Below, one piece after another: positions 1-5,963 of a stretch of DNA of 7,500 nucleotides; the first letter of the stretch is position 1; each line of letters starts with the position of its first letter. The stretch covers positions 1-7,500 of the forward strand of contig JAEWHT010000121.1 of NCBI GenBank assembly GCA_023387695.1. Reading direction: 5' to 3'. The notes beneath the pieces were generated by a model, which did no database searches, was not told the DNA's origin, and saw nothing but the letters and a program-made list of their open reading frames with translations. The position numbers and the translations under genes were made by a program. Source of the stretch: Pseudomonadota bacterium (GTDB lineage Bacteria; Pseudomonadota; Alphaproteobacteria; Rhizobiales; Xanthobacteraceae).

Positions 1-1
1 C

Positions 2-628
2 CTCGAAGGCGTGCCGCCGGCGATGATCGAGAACTGCGCCAAGATGGCCGGCATGCCGGTCGGCCCGCTCTCGCTCTCGGACGAGGTCGCACTCGACCTC
101 GGCCTGAAGATCATGAAGGCGACTGAAGCCGATCTCGGCCCGAACGCCATCAACCCCGATCAGAAGAAGCTGATGGTCGAGATGGTCGAGAAGCAGGGCC
201 GCCTCGGCCGCAAGAACAAGAAGGGCTTCTATGACTATCCCGAAGGCAAGGGTCAGAAGAGCCTGTGGCCGGGCCTCTCCGCGCTGCAGCCGAAGCAGCT
301 CGATCCGGATACGCTCGATATCGAGGAGCTGAAGCAGCGCTTTCTGGTGGTGCAGGCGGTGGAAGCCGCGCGCACGGTCGAGGATCACGTCATCACCGAT
401 CCGCGCGAGGCGGATGTCGGCTCGATCCTCGGCTTCGGCTTCGCGCCGTTCACCGGCGGAACGCTGTCCTACATCGACTTCATGGGGACCAAGAAGTTCG
501 TCGAGCTCTGCCACAAGCTCGAGGCGAAGTACGGTTCGCGCTTCACGCCGCCGAAGCTGCTCGAAGAGATGGCGGCGAAGGGCGAGACCTTCTACGGCCG
601 CTTCGCGCCGAAGAAGGCGGCGGCCTGA
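2..628 (+). CDS. fadJ: 3-hydroxyacyl-CoA dehydrogenase / enoyl-CoA hydratase multifunctional protein, C-terminal part (5' end outside window)
   Basis: This is the last 208 codons of a fatty-acid beta-oxidation multifunctional alpha subunit, which hydrates enoyl-CoA and oxidises the 3-hydroxyacyl-CoA with NAD. The reading frame is open from base 2, so the gene begins before the window. What is visible is the helical 3HCDH C-terminal region: the conserved GMPVGPLSLSDE stretch near the window start, then GRLGRKNKKGFYDYP, and in the second C-terminal repeat GFGFAPFTGGTLSYID, which matches the usual G-x-GFPPFxGGxLxYID signature. The NAD-binding Rossmann domain and the catalytic His are upstream and cannot be checked. 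It ends in TGA just before a strong terminator, so it is the last gene of its transcript. FadJ and FadB cannot be told apart from this part; the symbol is the common alphaproteobacterial usage. Confidence 0.88.
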   Translation, partial: LEGVPPAMIENCAKMAGMPVGPLSLSDEVALDLGLKIMKATEADLGPNAINPDQKKLMVEMVEKQGRLGRKNKKGFYDYPEGKGQKSLWPGLSALQPKQLDPDTLDIEELKQRFLVVQAVEAARTVEDHVITDPREADVGSILGFGFAPFTGGTLSYIDFMGTKKFVELCHKLEAKYGSRFTPPKLLEEMAAKGETFYGRFAPKKAAA

Positions 629-666
629 GGCCTCGCTCGAAACGTCTCACGCATTCGTGACAACAA

Positions 667-696
667 AAAAGGCCGGATCAATCGATCCGGCCTTTT
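667..696. terminator. Bidirectional Rho-independent terminator between fadJ and gst
   Basis: A perfect 13-bp inverted repeat (AAAAGGCCGGATC, 4-nt loop AATC, GATCCGGCCTTTT) gives a G+C-rich stem with a T tract on whichever strand is read. It lies 38 nt after the fadJ stop and 21 nt after the gst stop in the opposite direction, so one hairpin can end both convergent transcripts. Confidence 0.9.
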
Positions 697-717
697 CGCT
701 ATTTTGCGGAGCGCGGC

Positions 718-1332
718 TCAGGCGGCCTGCGCCAGGCCTTCCTTCTTCAGAGCTTCCTGCACCTTCGGCCGCGCCGCGACGCGGGCCTTGTAGGCGGTGA
801 GGTTCGGCATCGCCGAGAGGTCGAACTTCATCCGGTCGCCCCAGGTCAGCATCGTGAAGAGATAGCCGTCGGCGACCGAGAACTGCTTGCCCATGAGGTA
901 GTCGCGGCCGGCGAGCTGGCTGTCGATGTGCTTCAGCTTGCCCATGACGCGGTCCTTGAAGAACGCCTTGGCGTCGTCGTTCAGCGCCGGCGCAAACAGT
1001 GGGCCAAAGCTCTTGTGCACCTCGGACGTGAGGAAGTTCAGCCATTCGAGCAGCTTGTAGCGCTCGGCGCTGTCGCGGGCGGGCGCCAGCGCCTTGGCCG
1101 GGGCCTTGTCGGCGATCATCTGGACAATGACCGGACCTTCGGTAAAGATTTCGCCGCTGTCGAGGCCCAGCGCGGGGACCTGACCTTTCGGATTGACCTT
1201 CAGATAGTCTTCACCGTTCTCGAGCTTCTTGGCCCGGATATCGACCTTGACCAGCTCATAGGGCAGGTCGGCCTCCAGGAGCGCGATATGGGGGGACAGC
1301 GAGCAGGCGCCGGGCGAGTAATACAGTTTCAT
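718..1332 (-). CDS. gst: Glutathione S-transferase, beta class
   Basis: This 204-residue cytosolic enzyme conjugates glutathione to electrophiles or reduces mixed disulfides. The N-terminal thioredoxin-fold domain (about 1-80) opens MKLYYSPGACSLSPHI, with Cys10 at the position of the beta-class active-site cysteine. It has the cis-proline in QVPAL (Pro53) and the glutathione gamma-glutamyl contact in TEGP (Glu65). The all-helical C-terminal domain (about 88-204) carries His106 in SEVHKSF, the residue that with Cys10 marks beta-class enzymes such as Proteus mirabilis GST B1-1, and the FSVADGYLF N-capping/hydrophobic staple motif (151-159). The length is normal for the family. The ATG start is supported by an excellent ribosome binding site. 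It is divergent from the MarR-family gene and shares an operator-like region with it, so repression by that regulator is likely. The physiological substrate is unknown. Confidence 0.93.
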   Translation of the reverse strand: MKLYYSPGACSLSPHIALLEADLPYELVKVDIRAKKLENGEDYLKVNPKGQVPALGLDSGEIFTEGPVIVQMIADKAPAKALAPARDSAERYKLLEWLNFLTSEVHKSFGPLFAPALNDDAKAFFKDRVMGKLKHIDSQLAGRDYLMGKQFSVADGYLFTMLTWGDRMKFDLSAMPNLTAYKARVAARPKVQEALKKEGLAQAA

Positions 1333-1339
1333 GGAATTT

Positions 1340-1346
1340 CCTCCTC
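1340..1346 (-). promoter_or_regulatory. Ribosome binding site of gst
   Basis: On the minus strand GAGGAGG lies 7 nt before the ATG at 1332. It is the strongest Shine-Dalgarno match among the starts in this window and fixes the gst start. Confidence 0.85.
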
Positions 1347-1378
1347 TTGACGCTTGGTTGGAGCGAAAGAACGCCTAC

Positions 1379-1418
1379 ATGCATCTGCATCCAATAGTCA
1401 AGATTGATGCAGGTGCAT
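1379..1418. promoter_or_regulatory. Twin palindromic operator in the gst/marR divergent promoter region
   Basis: Two 12-bp palindromes share the core ATGCA-N2-TGCAT: ATGCATCTGCAT at 1379-1390 and ATGCAGGTGCAT at 1407-1418, with centres 28 bp apart. Each is a typical size for a MarR dimer site. Seen together they also form a 13-bp inverted repeat with 12/13 matches across a 14-nt spacer. A TTGACT hexamer on the minus strand (1396-1401) is a plausible -35 for gst and would put the left palindrome between -35 and -10, although the -10 (GTAGGC) is poor. On the plus strand TTGATG (1404-1409) and TAAGAA (1428-1433) would similarly bracket the right palindrome for marR. The palindromes are directly seen; binding by the adjacent regulator and the promoter elements are inferred. 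Confidence 0.72.
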
Positions 1419-1458
1419 CGAGTGGGGTAAGAAGCGGACGACGAGCTTGAGCGGGACC

Positions 1459-1968
1459 ATGAAACGCAAACCATCAACCGAGGCCACCAGTGCCTGGATC
1501 CGCCTGATGCGGGTGCAGAGCCGCGTGCTCGACTGCGTCGAGCAGGACCTGAAGAAGGCCGGGTTCCCGCCGCTGGCATGGTACGACGCACTGCTCGAAT
1601 TGTCGCGCGCACCTTCAGGTGAGTTGCGGCCGGTGGAACTCGAGCGGCAGATGCTGATCCCGCAATACTCGACCTCGCGATTGATTGATCGCCTGGTCGA
1701 CGAAGGCCTCGCCTGCCGGCGCGAATGCAAGATCGACAAGCGCGGCCAGTTCGTGGAGATCACGGAGGCTGGCCGCGAGTTGCAGAAGCGGATGTGGGGC
1801 GCCTATTCGGCCGCGATCGAAAAATATGTCGGCTCGAAACTGTCCGATGCCGATGCCGTCAAGCTCAGCGGTCTGCTCGACCGGTTGGGTTGCTCGTGCG
1901 GCGAGATGAAGCTGCCGCCCGTCGCCCAAACCAACGCGAACACCAACGAAACCTCGCCGTCGCGATGA
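1459..1968 (+). CDS. MarR-family winged-helix transcriptional regulator
   Basis: This 169-residue protein is a likely dimeric DNA-binding repressor. The N-terminal helix region (about 10-50) precedes a winged helix-turn-helix: the recognition helix lies in QYSTSRLIDRLVDEGL (69-84) and the wing in the following stretch with the MarR-typical D-K-R-G (KIDKRGQFVEIT, 91-102). The C-terminal helices (about 115-145) complete the dimer interface. It has five cysteines: 26, 86, 90, 145 and 147. Cys86/Cys90 flank the start of the wing and Cys145/Cys147 form a CSC motif, so thiol or electrophile sensing is possible but unproven. I chose the ATG at 1459; a TTG at 1447 is in frame but has no better ribosome site. 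It is divergent from gst over a 126-nt region holding twin palindromes, and autoregulation plus control of gst is the likely role. The Asn/Thr/Ser-rich tail after 155 looks disordered. Confidence 0.9.
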   Translation: MKRKPSTEATSAWIRLMRVQSRVLDCVEQDLKKAGFPPLAWYDALLELSRAPSGELRPVELERQMLIPQYSTSRLIDRLVDEGLACRRECKIDKRGQFVEITEAGRELQKRMWGAYSAAIEKYVGSKLSDADAVKLSGLLDRLGCSCGEMKLPPVAQTNANTNETSPSR

Positions 1969-2030
1969 CCGCGCGGCACACCAGTTCGTCCGTGTACCCG
2001 ATGGGTTCGCGGACCATCCCCGTCACCCGC

Positions 2031-2055
2031 GCGCCTTCGACCGAAGCGCCCTTTT
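2031..2055 (+). terminator. Possible weak terminator between marR and gshA
   Basis: GCGC-C-TTC, loop GACC, GAAGCGC, then CCTTTT: a 7-bp stem with one bulged C followed by four T. It is the only structured element I see in the 101-nt gap between the MarR gene and gshA. The stem is short and the T run is minimal, so partial readthrough into gshA remains possible. No clear promoter was found for gshA in this gap. Confidence 0.35.
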
Positions 2056-2069
2056 GATTAGAGTTTGAT

Positions 2070-3440
2070 ATGGCGCGAGACCAGATCGATATGACGCCGC
2101 TGCAATCGCGCGACGAACTCGTCGCGTGGTTCGAGGCCGGCTGCAAGCCGGCGTCCGAGTGGCGCATGGGCACCGAGCACGAGAAGACGCCGTTCACGCT
2201 CGAAGGTCATCGCCCTGTGCCCTACGAGGGTGCACGCGGCATCGGTGCGCTGCTCGAAGGCATGAAGCTCCTGCTCGGCTGGGAGCCGATCATGGAGAAG
2301 GGCAACATCATCGGCCTCTACGATGTCACCGGGGGCGGCGCGATCTCGCTCGAGCCTGGTGGGCAGTTCGAACTCTCCGGTGCGCCGGTCGAGAATGTGC
2401 ACCAGACCCAGAGCGAGCTGATGGCGCATCTGGCGCAGGTGCGCGAGATCGCGACGCCGCTCGGCATCGGCTTCCTCGGTCTCGGCATGACGCCATCCTG
2501 GTCGCGTGCCGACATTCCGGTGATGCCGAAGGGCCGCTACAAGATCATGACCAATTACATGCCGAAGGTCGGCCAATACGGCCTCGACATGATGTACCGG
2601 ACCTGCACGGTCCAGACCAATCTCGACTTCTCTTCTGAAGCCGACATGGTCAAGAAGCTGCGCGTCTCACTGGCGCTGCAGCCGGTCGCGACCGCCCTGT
2701 TCGCCAACTCGCCATTCACCGAAGGCAAGCCGAACGGCTTCCTGTCGTTCCGCTCCGAGATCTGGCGCGACACCGACAATGCGCGCGCCGGGATGATGCC
2801 GTGGGCGTTCGAGGATGGCATGGGCTTTGAGCGCTATGTCGACTACGCGCTCGACGTGCCCATGTATTTCGTCAAGCGCGGCGACGATTACATCGACGTG
2901 TCGGGCTCTTCCTTCCGCGCCTTCTTCGACGGCCGTAACAATAATCTTCCGGGCGAGCGCCCGACGCTGTCGGATTGGGCCAATCACCTTTCGACGATCT
3001 TCCCGGAGGTGCGGCTCAAGCGTTACCTCGAGATGCGCGGCTCCGATGGTGGGCCATGGGGCCGGCTGCCGGCGTTGTCGGCGTTCTGGGCTGGGCTTCT
3101 CTATGACGACGTGTCGCTCGATGCCGCCTGGGATCTGGTGAAGCACTGGACCGCGCCGGAGCGTCAGGCGCTGCGCGACGACGTGCCGCGTTTCGGCTTC
3201 AAGGCGCGGATCAAGGACCGCTATCTGTTCGAGATCGCCAAGGAATGCCTCGTTCTGGCACATGCAGGCCTGCGGCGCCGTGGCCGCATCGATGCGATCG
3301 GACGCGACGAAACGCGGCATCTGGAGCCGCTCGACCGCATCATCGATTCCGGCAGGACGCCGGCAGAGGAAATGCTCGAGAAATTCAACGGCGCCTGGAA
3401 GGGTTCGGTGGAACCGGCCTACGCGGAATACGCGTTCTAG
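2070..3440 (+). CDS. gshA: Glutamate-cysteine ligase (plant/alphaproteobacterial type, GCS2 family)
   Basis: This enzyme catalyses the ATP-dependent joining of L-glutamate to L-cysteine, the first and usually rate-limiting step of glutathione synthesis in the cytoplasm. The 456 residues fit the alphaproteobacterial/plant type of about 450-520 rather than the E. coli GshA type. Visible signatures are WRMGTEHEK (31-39), containing the active-site acidic/metal-binding residues; DVTGGGAISLEPGGQFELSG (85-104), the hallmark glutamate/ATP-site motif; MYRTCTVQTNLDF (175-187); and the NSPFTEGKPNGFLSFRSEIW region (213-232). The ATG start gives the expected short N-terminus before the first motif; its ribosome site is weak (GATTAGAG, 6-13 nt upstream). 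It lies downstream of the MarR gene in the same direction and near a GST gene, giving a glutathione-linked neighbourhood. No gshB is in the window. No truncation or missing motif is seen. Confidence 0.95.
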   Translation: MARDQIDMTPLQSRDELVAWFEAGCKPASEWRMGTEHEKTPFTLEGHRPVPYEGARGIGALLEGMKLLLGWEPIMEKGNIIGLYDVTGGGAISLEPGGQFELSGAPVENVHQTQSELMAHLAQVREIATPLGIGFLGLGMTPSWSRADIPVMPKGRYKIMTNYMPKVGQYGLDMMYRTCTVQTNLDFSSEADMVKKLRVSLALQPVATALFANSPFTEGKPNGFLSFRSEIWRDTDNARAGMMPWAFEDGMGFERYVDYALDVPMYFVKRGDDYIDVSGSSFRAFFDGRNNNLPGERPTLSDWANHLSTIFPEVRLKRYLEMRGSDGGPWGRLPALSAFWAGLLYDDVSLDAAWDLVKHWTAPERQALRDDVPRFGFKARIKDRYLFEIAKECLVLAHAGLRRRGRIDAIGRDETRHLEPLDRIIDSGRTPAEEMLEKFNGAWKGSVEPAYAEYAF

Positions 3441-3570
3441 GACAATCGGCCGCGCCTAGACCATAGGCCAACGACCAGGTTTTAGGCCGTTCATCGCCCG
3501 TACAGGTTTGCGGCGATCAAATGACCGTCCGAAAAACCTGAGCGCCGTCAATAACTCGAAAGCTGTTTCG
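3441..3570. other. Intergenic region between gshA and the PAN-domain gene
   Basis: This 130-nt stretch holds two weak hairpins and no convincing terminator. GCCTA-GACCA-TAGGC (3454-3468) is a 5-bp stem with no adjacent T tract. CAGGTTT (3503-3509) pairs with AAACCTG (3534-3540), extended by CGG/CCG, around a 15-nt loop. The second could be a regulatory or leader structure for the downstream gene, but it lacks a T run. No good promoter was recognised. The PAN-gene frame stays open through part of this region up to a TTG at 3508, but I do not think that part is translated. Confidence 0.4.
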
Positions 3571-4137
3571 ATGGGGAAGGGCCGCCTGTCCGGGGCCGTC
3601 GTGGCAAAGGTCCTGGCCTGCGTCACGCTGCTGCTGCTCGCATTCGCGGGCGGGCCTGCGCGCGCCCAGACGGCATTCGACCGGCCCGGCGGCGATTATT
3701 TCAACGCGCCGGTGACGTCGGGTGATCCCGAGGATTGTGCGCTGCTGTGCGAACGTGATCGCAAGTGCCGCGCCTGGAGCTTCAGCTACCCTGACATCGA
3801 TGGCGCTGCCGCGGTGTGCTGGCTCAAGAATACCGTACCGCCACGACAGCCCGCCAATTGCTGTATCTCCGGCGTCCGCGGCGCCGGTGTGATCGAGCCG
3901 CGCGTCGAGGGCGTGGAGACGTCGATCGACCGCCCGGGCGGTGACCTGCGCAATTTCGACCTCAAGGAAGGCGAAAGCGAAGACGCCTGCAAGGCCGCCT
4001 GCACCGCCGACAACAAGTGCCGCGCCTTCACCTATGCCCGTCCCGGCTACACGGGTCGTGAAGCGCGCTGTTTCCTGAAAAAGGACATCAAGCCACCGCG
4101 GCGGAAGGCCGGGTTCACGTCGGGCGTGGTGCGGTAG
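3571..4137 (+). CDS. Secreted protein with two PAN/Apple domains
   Basis: This 188-residue exported protein of unknown partner has two tandem PAN/Apple modules, a fold that binds protein or carbohydrate ligands. Residues 1-32 are a signal peptide: Lys/Arg-containing n-region, hydrophobic core VLACVTLLLLAFAG and an ARA cleavage site before Gln33. Module 1 (about 36-103) starts FDRPGGDY and has C56, C60, C66, C83 and a CC pair (97-98). Module 2 (about 118-187) starts IDRPGGDL and has C140, C144, C150 and C167. Both share the pattern DRPGGD...C-x3-C-x5-C-RA-(W/F)-(S/T)...C-(W/F)-LK, so they arose by duplication. Module 1 has two extra cysteines. I chose the ATG at 3571 because it gives a normal signal peptide; an upstream TTG (3508) adds 21 unlikely residues, and GTG 3601 would also leave a signal peptide. 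It probably acts in the periplasm or outside the cell. A link to the neighbouring gshA is not evident. Confidence 0.82.
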   Translation: MGKGRLSGAVVAKVLACVTLLLLAFAGGPARAQTAFDRPGGDYFNAPVTSGDPEDCALLCERDRKCRAWSFSYPDIDGAAAVCWLKNTVPPRQPANCCISGVRGAGVIEPRVEGVETSIDRPGGDLRNFDLKEGESEDACKAACTADNKCRAFTYARPGYTGREARCFLKKDIKPPRRKAGFTSGVVR

Positions 4138-4157
4138 GCCTAACAAACACTCGGGCA

Positions 4158-4277
4158 CGTAGGGTGGATTAGCCCCGCGGATTGCGCGAAGCGCAAACCG
4201 CTTGGCGTAATCCACCCCTTTACTATCGGCGTCGAGAGAGAAGTGGTGGATTACGCCTTCGGCTAATCCACCCTACG
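4158..4277. repeat. Nested REP/BIME-like palindromic repeat (two inverted units)
   Basis: A 17-bp perfect outer inverted repeat (4158-4174 with 4261-4277, CGTAGGGTGGATTAGCC) encloses a 13-bp perfect inner inverted repeat (GGCGTAATCCACC 4204-4216 with GGTGGATTACGCC 4245-4257). Each half is also its own hairpin. Unit 1 (about 4158-4216) pairs GGTGGATTAGCC with GGCGTAATCCACC and has an extended apex GCGG-A-TTGCGC / GAA / GCGCAA-A-CCGC. Unit 2 (about 4245-4277) pairs the same arms around GCC-TTC-GGC, which reads GAA in the loop on the minus strand. The two units are therefore the same element in opposite orientation. It fills the gap between two convergent genes and ends 4 nt before the minus-strand stop at 4282, so it probably also stops transcription both ways. 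The GGTGGATTA...TAATCCACC type is a dispersed repeat in Bradyrhizobium-like genomes as I recall; copy number here was not tested. Confidence 0.88.
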
Positions 4278-4281
4278 GCAC

Positions 4282-4860
4282 TTACTGCGCCGCGATCACC
4301 GTCAGTTCAGGCCACAATGCTTTCCATCGCGCCGCCTTCACCGCGTAATTCGCGGCGGAAAAATTCGGACCCGGATTGGGGCGTGCAATCAGGCCCGCGA
4401 CATCCTCAAACCCGTGCGGCGCATAGACATCGAAGCCGTCACCTGCACGCCTGACGCCCACTTGCGTGTTCTGCGTCAAGAAGCGGTCGATCCCGTTCGT
4501 CGAGCACGACAGCGGCGGATAAGGCAGGCCGTGCTTGGCCGGGTACCACAGATGCACACGCGCCTGATTGCGGGTCTCGATCTTGACGCCGAGATGATCG
4601 AGTCGCGCTTGCAGCCTGCGGATCACGGCGTCCTCCGCGTCCCATGAAGTATCGGGGTCGAAATAGAAGATGTCGTAATCGGCAATGCCATGATCGATGG
4701 CGCGGCCGGTGAGCGCGTTCCATACCGATTGCACGAGGCATCCCGACACCAGCCAGGCATCCGGCAGCGCGAGCCGTTGCAGCTCGTCGATGATCGCAAC
4801 GTTGATCGGGTTCTTCAGTGCCAGCGCGAGGAAACGAGCCTCATCCATCGCTTGCGTCAC
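4282..4860 (-). CDS. Nucleotidyltransferase-family protein (NTP_transf_6 / COG3575 type)
   Basis: This 192-residue protein is of uncharacterised activity but has a recognisable nucleotidyltransferase core. VSGCLVQSVWNALTG (38-52) is the glycine-containing strand-helix motif and the following DYDIFYFD (61-68) supplies the D-x-D metal ligands Asp61 and Asp63. A later conserved block is VHLWYPAKHG (102-111), with GFEDVAGLIARPNP (150-163) near the C-terminus. These match my recollection of the DUF925/NTP_transf_6 family, whose substrate is unknown. The GTG start at 4860 overlaps the TGA of the upstream YjbR-like gene by 4 nt (GTGA), indicating translational coupling; an ATG at 4848 is an alternative start four codons in. 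The gene ends against the palindromic repeat at 4277 and is the last of the minus-strand run. A tRNA- or small-molecule-modifying role cannot be distinguished. Confidence 0.8.
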   Translation of the reverse strand: MTQAMDEARFLALALKNPINVAIIDELQRLALPDAWLVSGCLVQSVWNALTGRAIDHGIADYDIFYFDPDTSWDAEDAVIRRLQARLDHLGVKIETRNQARVHLWYPAKHGLPYPPLSCSTNGIDRFLTQNTQVGVRRAGDGFDVYAPHGFEDVAGLIARPNPGPNFSAANYAVKAARWKALWPELTVIAAQ

Positions 4861-5204
4861 GCGTTCGTGCGCGCATCATAGTCCGCTCGCGCCGCCTTCG
4901 AGGCCAGCGTGCGCCAGCGCCGCCGCAGGAACGGTTCGACGATCGCGCGCTTGGCCTTGGACAGGCGGATCAGCACGATCGGATAATCTGCATAGTGATC
5001 GGTGAAGTAGAAGATTTTCGGCTGGCTCTCGACCAGCATGGCGCGCTCGTCGATCGGGACATCAGGCATCACCAGGCTGTCGCCGTCCTCCTTCAGGCGC
5101 GCCAGCAGCTTCTTGCGCACTTTCAGCGCCGGCGTGCCGTAGGAGGTGCCGTCCTCGACCTCCGGCCACGTCAGCGCAAATTTTCTGACGTCGTCGAAGG
5201 TCAT
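4857..5204 (-). CDS. MmcQ/YjbR-family protein
   Basis: This 115-residue small protein fits the MmcQ/YjbR (DUF419) family, a double-wing, CyaY-like fold often labelled DNA-binding although its function is not established. Visible family traits are the N-terminal LTWPEVEDGTSYGTPALKV (11-29), with the typical P-x-[VA]-x-[ED]-x-x-x-x-G-x-P-[AS]-[FL] pattern; an internal SLVMPDVP turn; and the C-terminal W-R-x-L-A (97-101). The ATG at 5204 lies 9 nt downstream of the lepB-like stop with only a weak ribosome site, so it is probably translated from the lepB transcript. Its stop overlaps the start of the nucleotidyltransferase-like gene. Length is normal and no signal peptide or membrane segment is seen. 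Confidence 0.85.
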   Translation of the reverse strand: MTFDDVRKFALTWPEVEDGTSYGTPALKVRKKLLARLKEDGDSLVMPDVPIDERAMLVESQPKIFYFTDHYADYPIVLIRLSKAKRAIVEPFLRRRWRTLASKAARADYDARTNA

Positions 5205-5213
5205 GATTTCGGC

Positions 5214-5963
5214 TCAGTGCACGGCGGTGAAGAACCGCGCGAGGCGGAAGCCGGAGAGCCAGGTCCAGACGGGCTGGCCGCGCATGCCGAGATCCCAGGA
5301 TCCGAGCACGGCGTCGGCACGTCCCACAAGATTGTCGACCGGCAAAAGGCCGACGCCGCCGGAGCGCAGCGGCACGCGGCTGTCGGCGGAGTTGTCTCTG
5401 TTATCGCCGAGCACGAAGAGGTGGCCGGCCGGCACCGTCACTTCCTGCGTGTTGTCGAGCGGGCCGTTGTCGCGCATCTTGAAGATCAGATGCTTGACGC
5501 CGTTCGGCAGTGTCTCGACATAACGGTAGGCAGGCTCGCTGCCGCCATTGTCGTCCTCGGCGGCACCAAGACCATCCGACTTCAATTCGGCGGGGCGATC
5601 GTTGATGAAGAGCTGGCCCTGCCGCATCTGGATGCGATCGCCGGGTAGGCCGACGACGCGCTTGACCCAAGCCTGCGAGCGGTCGCCGGGCCAACGGAAC
5701 ACGACGACATCGCCTTGCTTCGGCGTCTCCGCGAACACGCGACCGGTTTCAGGCAAGTTGATCTGGATCGGCAGCGACGAGGTGCCGTAGCCGTAGGGGA
5801 ATTTCGAGGCGAGCAGTGCGTCGCCGATCAGCAGCGTCGGCTCCATCGAGCCCGACGGCACGTAGAACGGCTCGGCCAGCGCGCCCTTGGCGATGAACAC
5901 GGCGGCGACGATGCCGGCGAGCTGCACCAATTGTCCGGCCCAGCCGCTCATCTTACTCGGCAT
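5214..5963 (-). CDS. lepB: Signal peptidase I (second-type LepB paralogue)
   Basis: This membrane-anchored serine protease cleaves signal peptides of exported proteins on the periplasmic face. From the ATG at 5963 it has 249 residues: one N-terminal membrane segment (about 13-30), then YVPSGSMEPTLLIGD with the nucleophile Ser39, DVVVFRWP, the catalytic Lys101 in WVKRVVGLPGD, and the box-E motif GDNRDNSADSR (186-196). Both catalytic residues are present. It has only one clear N-terminal membrane helix, unlike two-helix E. coli LepB. The start is uncertain: ATG 5963 has a GAGG about 9 nt upstream but overlaps the preceding gene by 11 nt, ATG 5951 begins 1 nt after that gene's stop, and ATG 5978 and TTG 5987 are also in frame. 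It lies in a run with tldD, unknown genes and yjbR rather than with rnc/era, where the housekeeping alphaproteobacterial lepB commonly sits, so it is probably an additional paralogue. Confidence 0.9.
   Translation of the reverse strand: MPSKMSGWAGQLVQLAGIVAAVFIAKGALAEPFYVPSGSMEPTLLIGDALLASKFPYGYGTSSLPIQINLPETGRVFAETPKQGDVVVFRWPGDRSQAWVKRVVGLPGDRIQMRQGQLFINDRPAELKSDGLGAAEDDNGGSEPAYRYVETLPNGVKHLIFKMRDNGPLDNTQEVTVPAGHLFVLGDNRDNSADSRVPLRSGGVGLLPVDNLVGRADAVLGSWDLGMRGQPVWTWLSGFRLARFFTAVH

Noticed and set aside
928..1350. A 140-codon plus-strand frame opposite gst
   Set aside because: It is antisense to a complete GST with catalytic Cys10 and His106 and a strong ribosome site; no independent evidence supports it.
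2667..3320. A 217-codon open frame on the minus strand inside gshA
   Set aside because: It is a shadow of the gshA codon structure; gshA motifs are intact across the same interval.
3503..3540. Imperfect hairpin (CAGGTTT/AAACCTG) as a gshA terminator or riboswitch
   Set aside because: It has a 15-nt or longer loop, no T tract and no match to a riboswitch core that I can recognise, so it is kept only as an intergenic note.
3517..4215. A 232-codon open frame on the minus strand opposite the PAN-domain gene
   Set aside because: The plus strand has a signal peptide and two aligned Cys-patterned modules. The minus frame is Ala/Gly/Arg-rich and runs into the palindromic repeat.
4158..4277. CRISPR array or attachment site
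   Set aside because: There are no regularly spaced direct repeats with unique spacers; the repeats are inverted and self-pairing, and no integrase or tRNA gene is nearby.
4818..5648. A 276-codon open frame on the plus strand opposite yjbR and lepB
   Set aside because: It is antisense to two genes with clear family motifs; its composition is the His/Arg/Ala-rich pattern expected from the complement of high-G+C coding sequence, with no recognisable domain.
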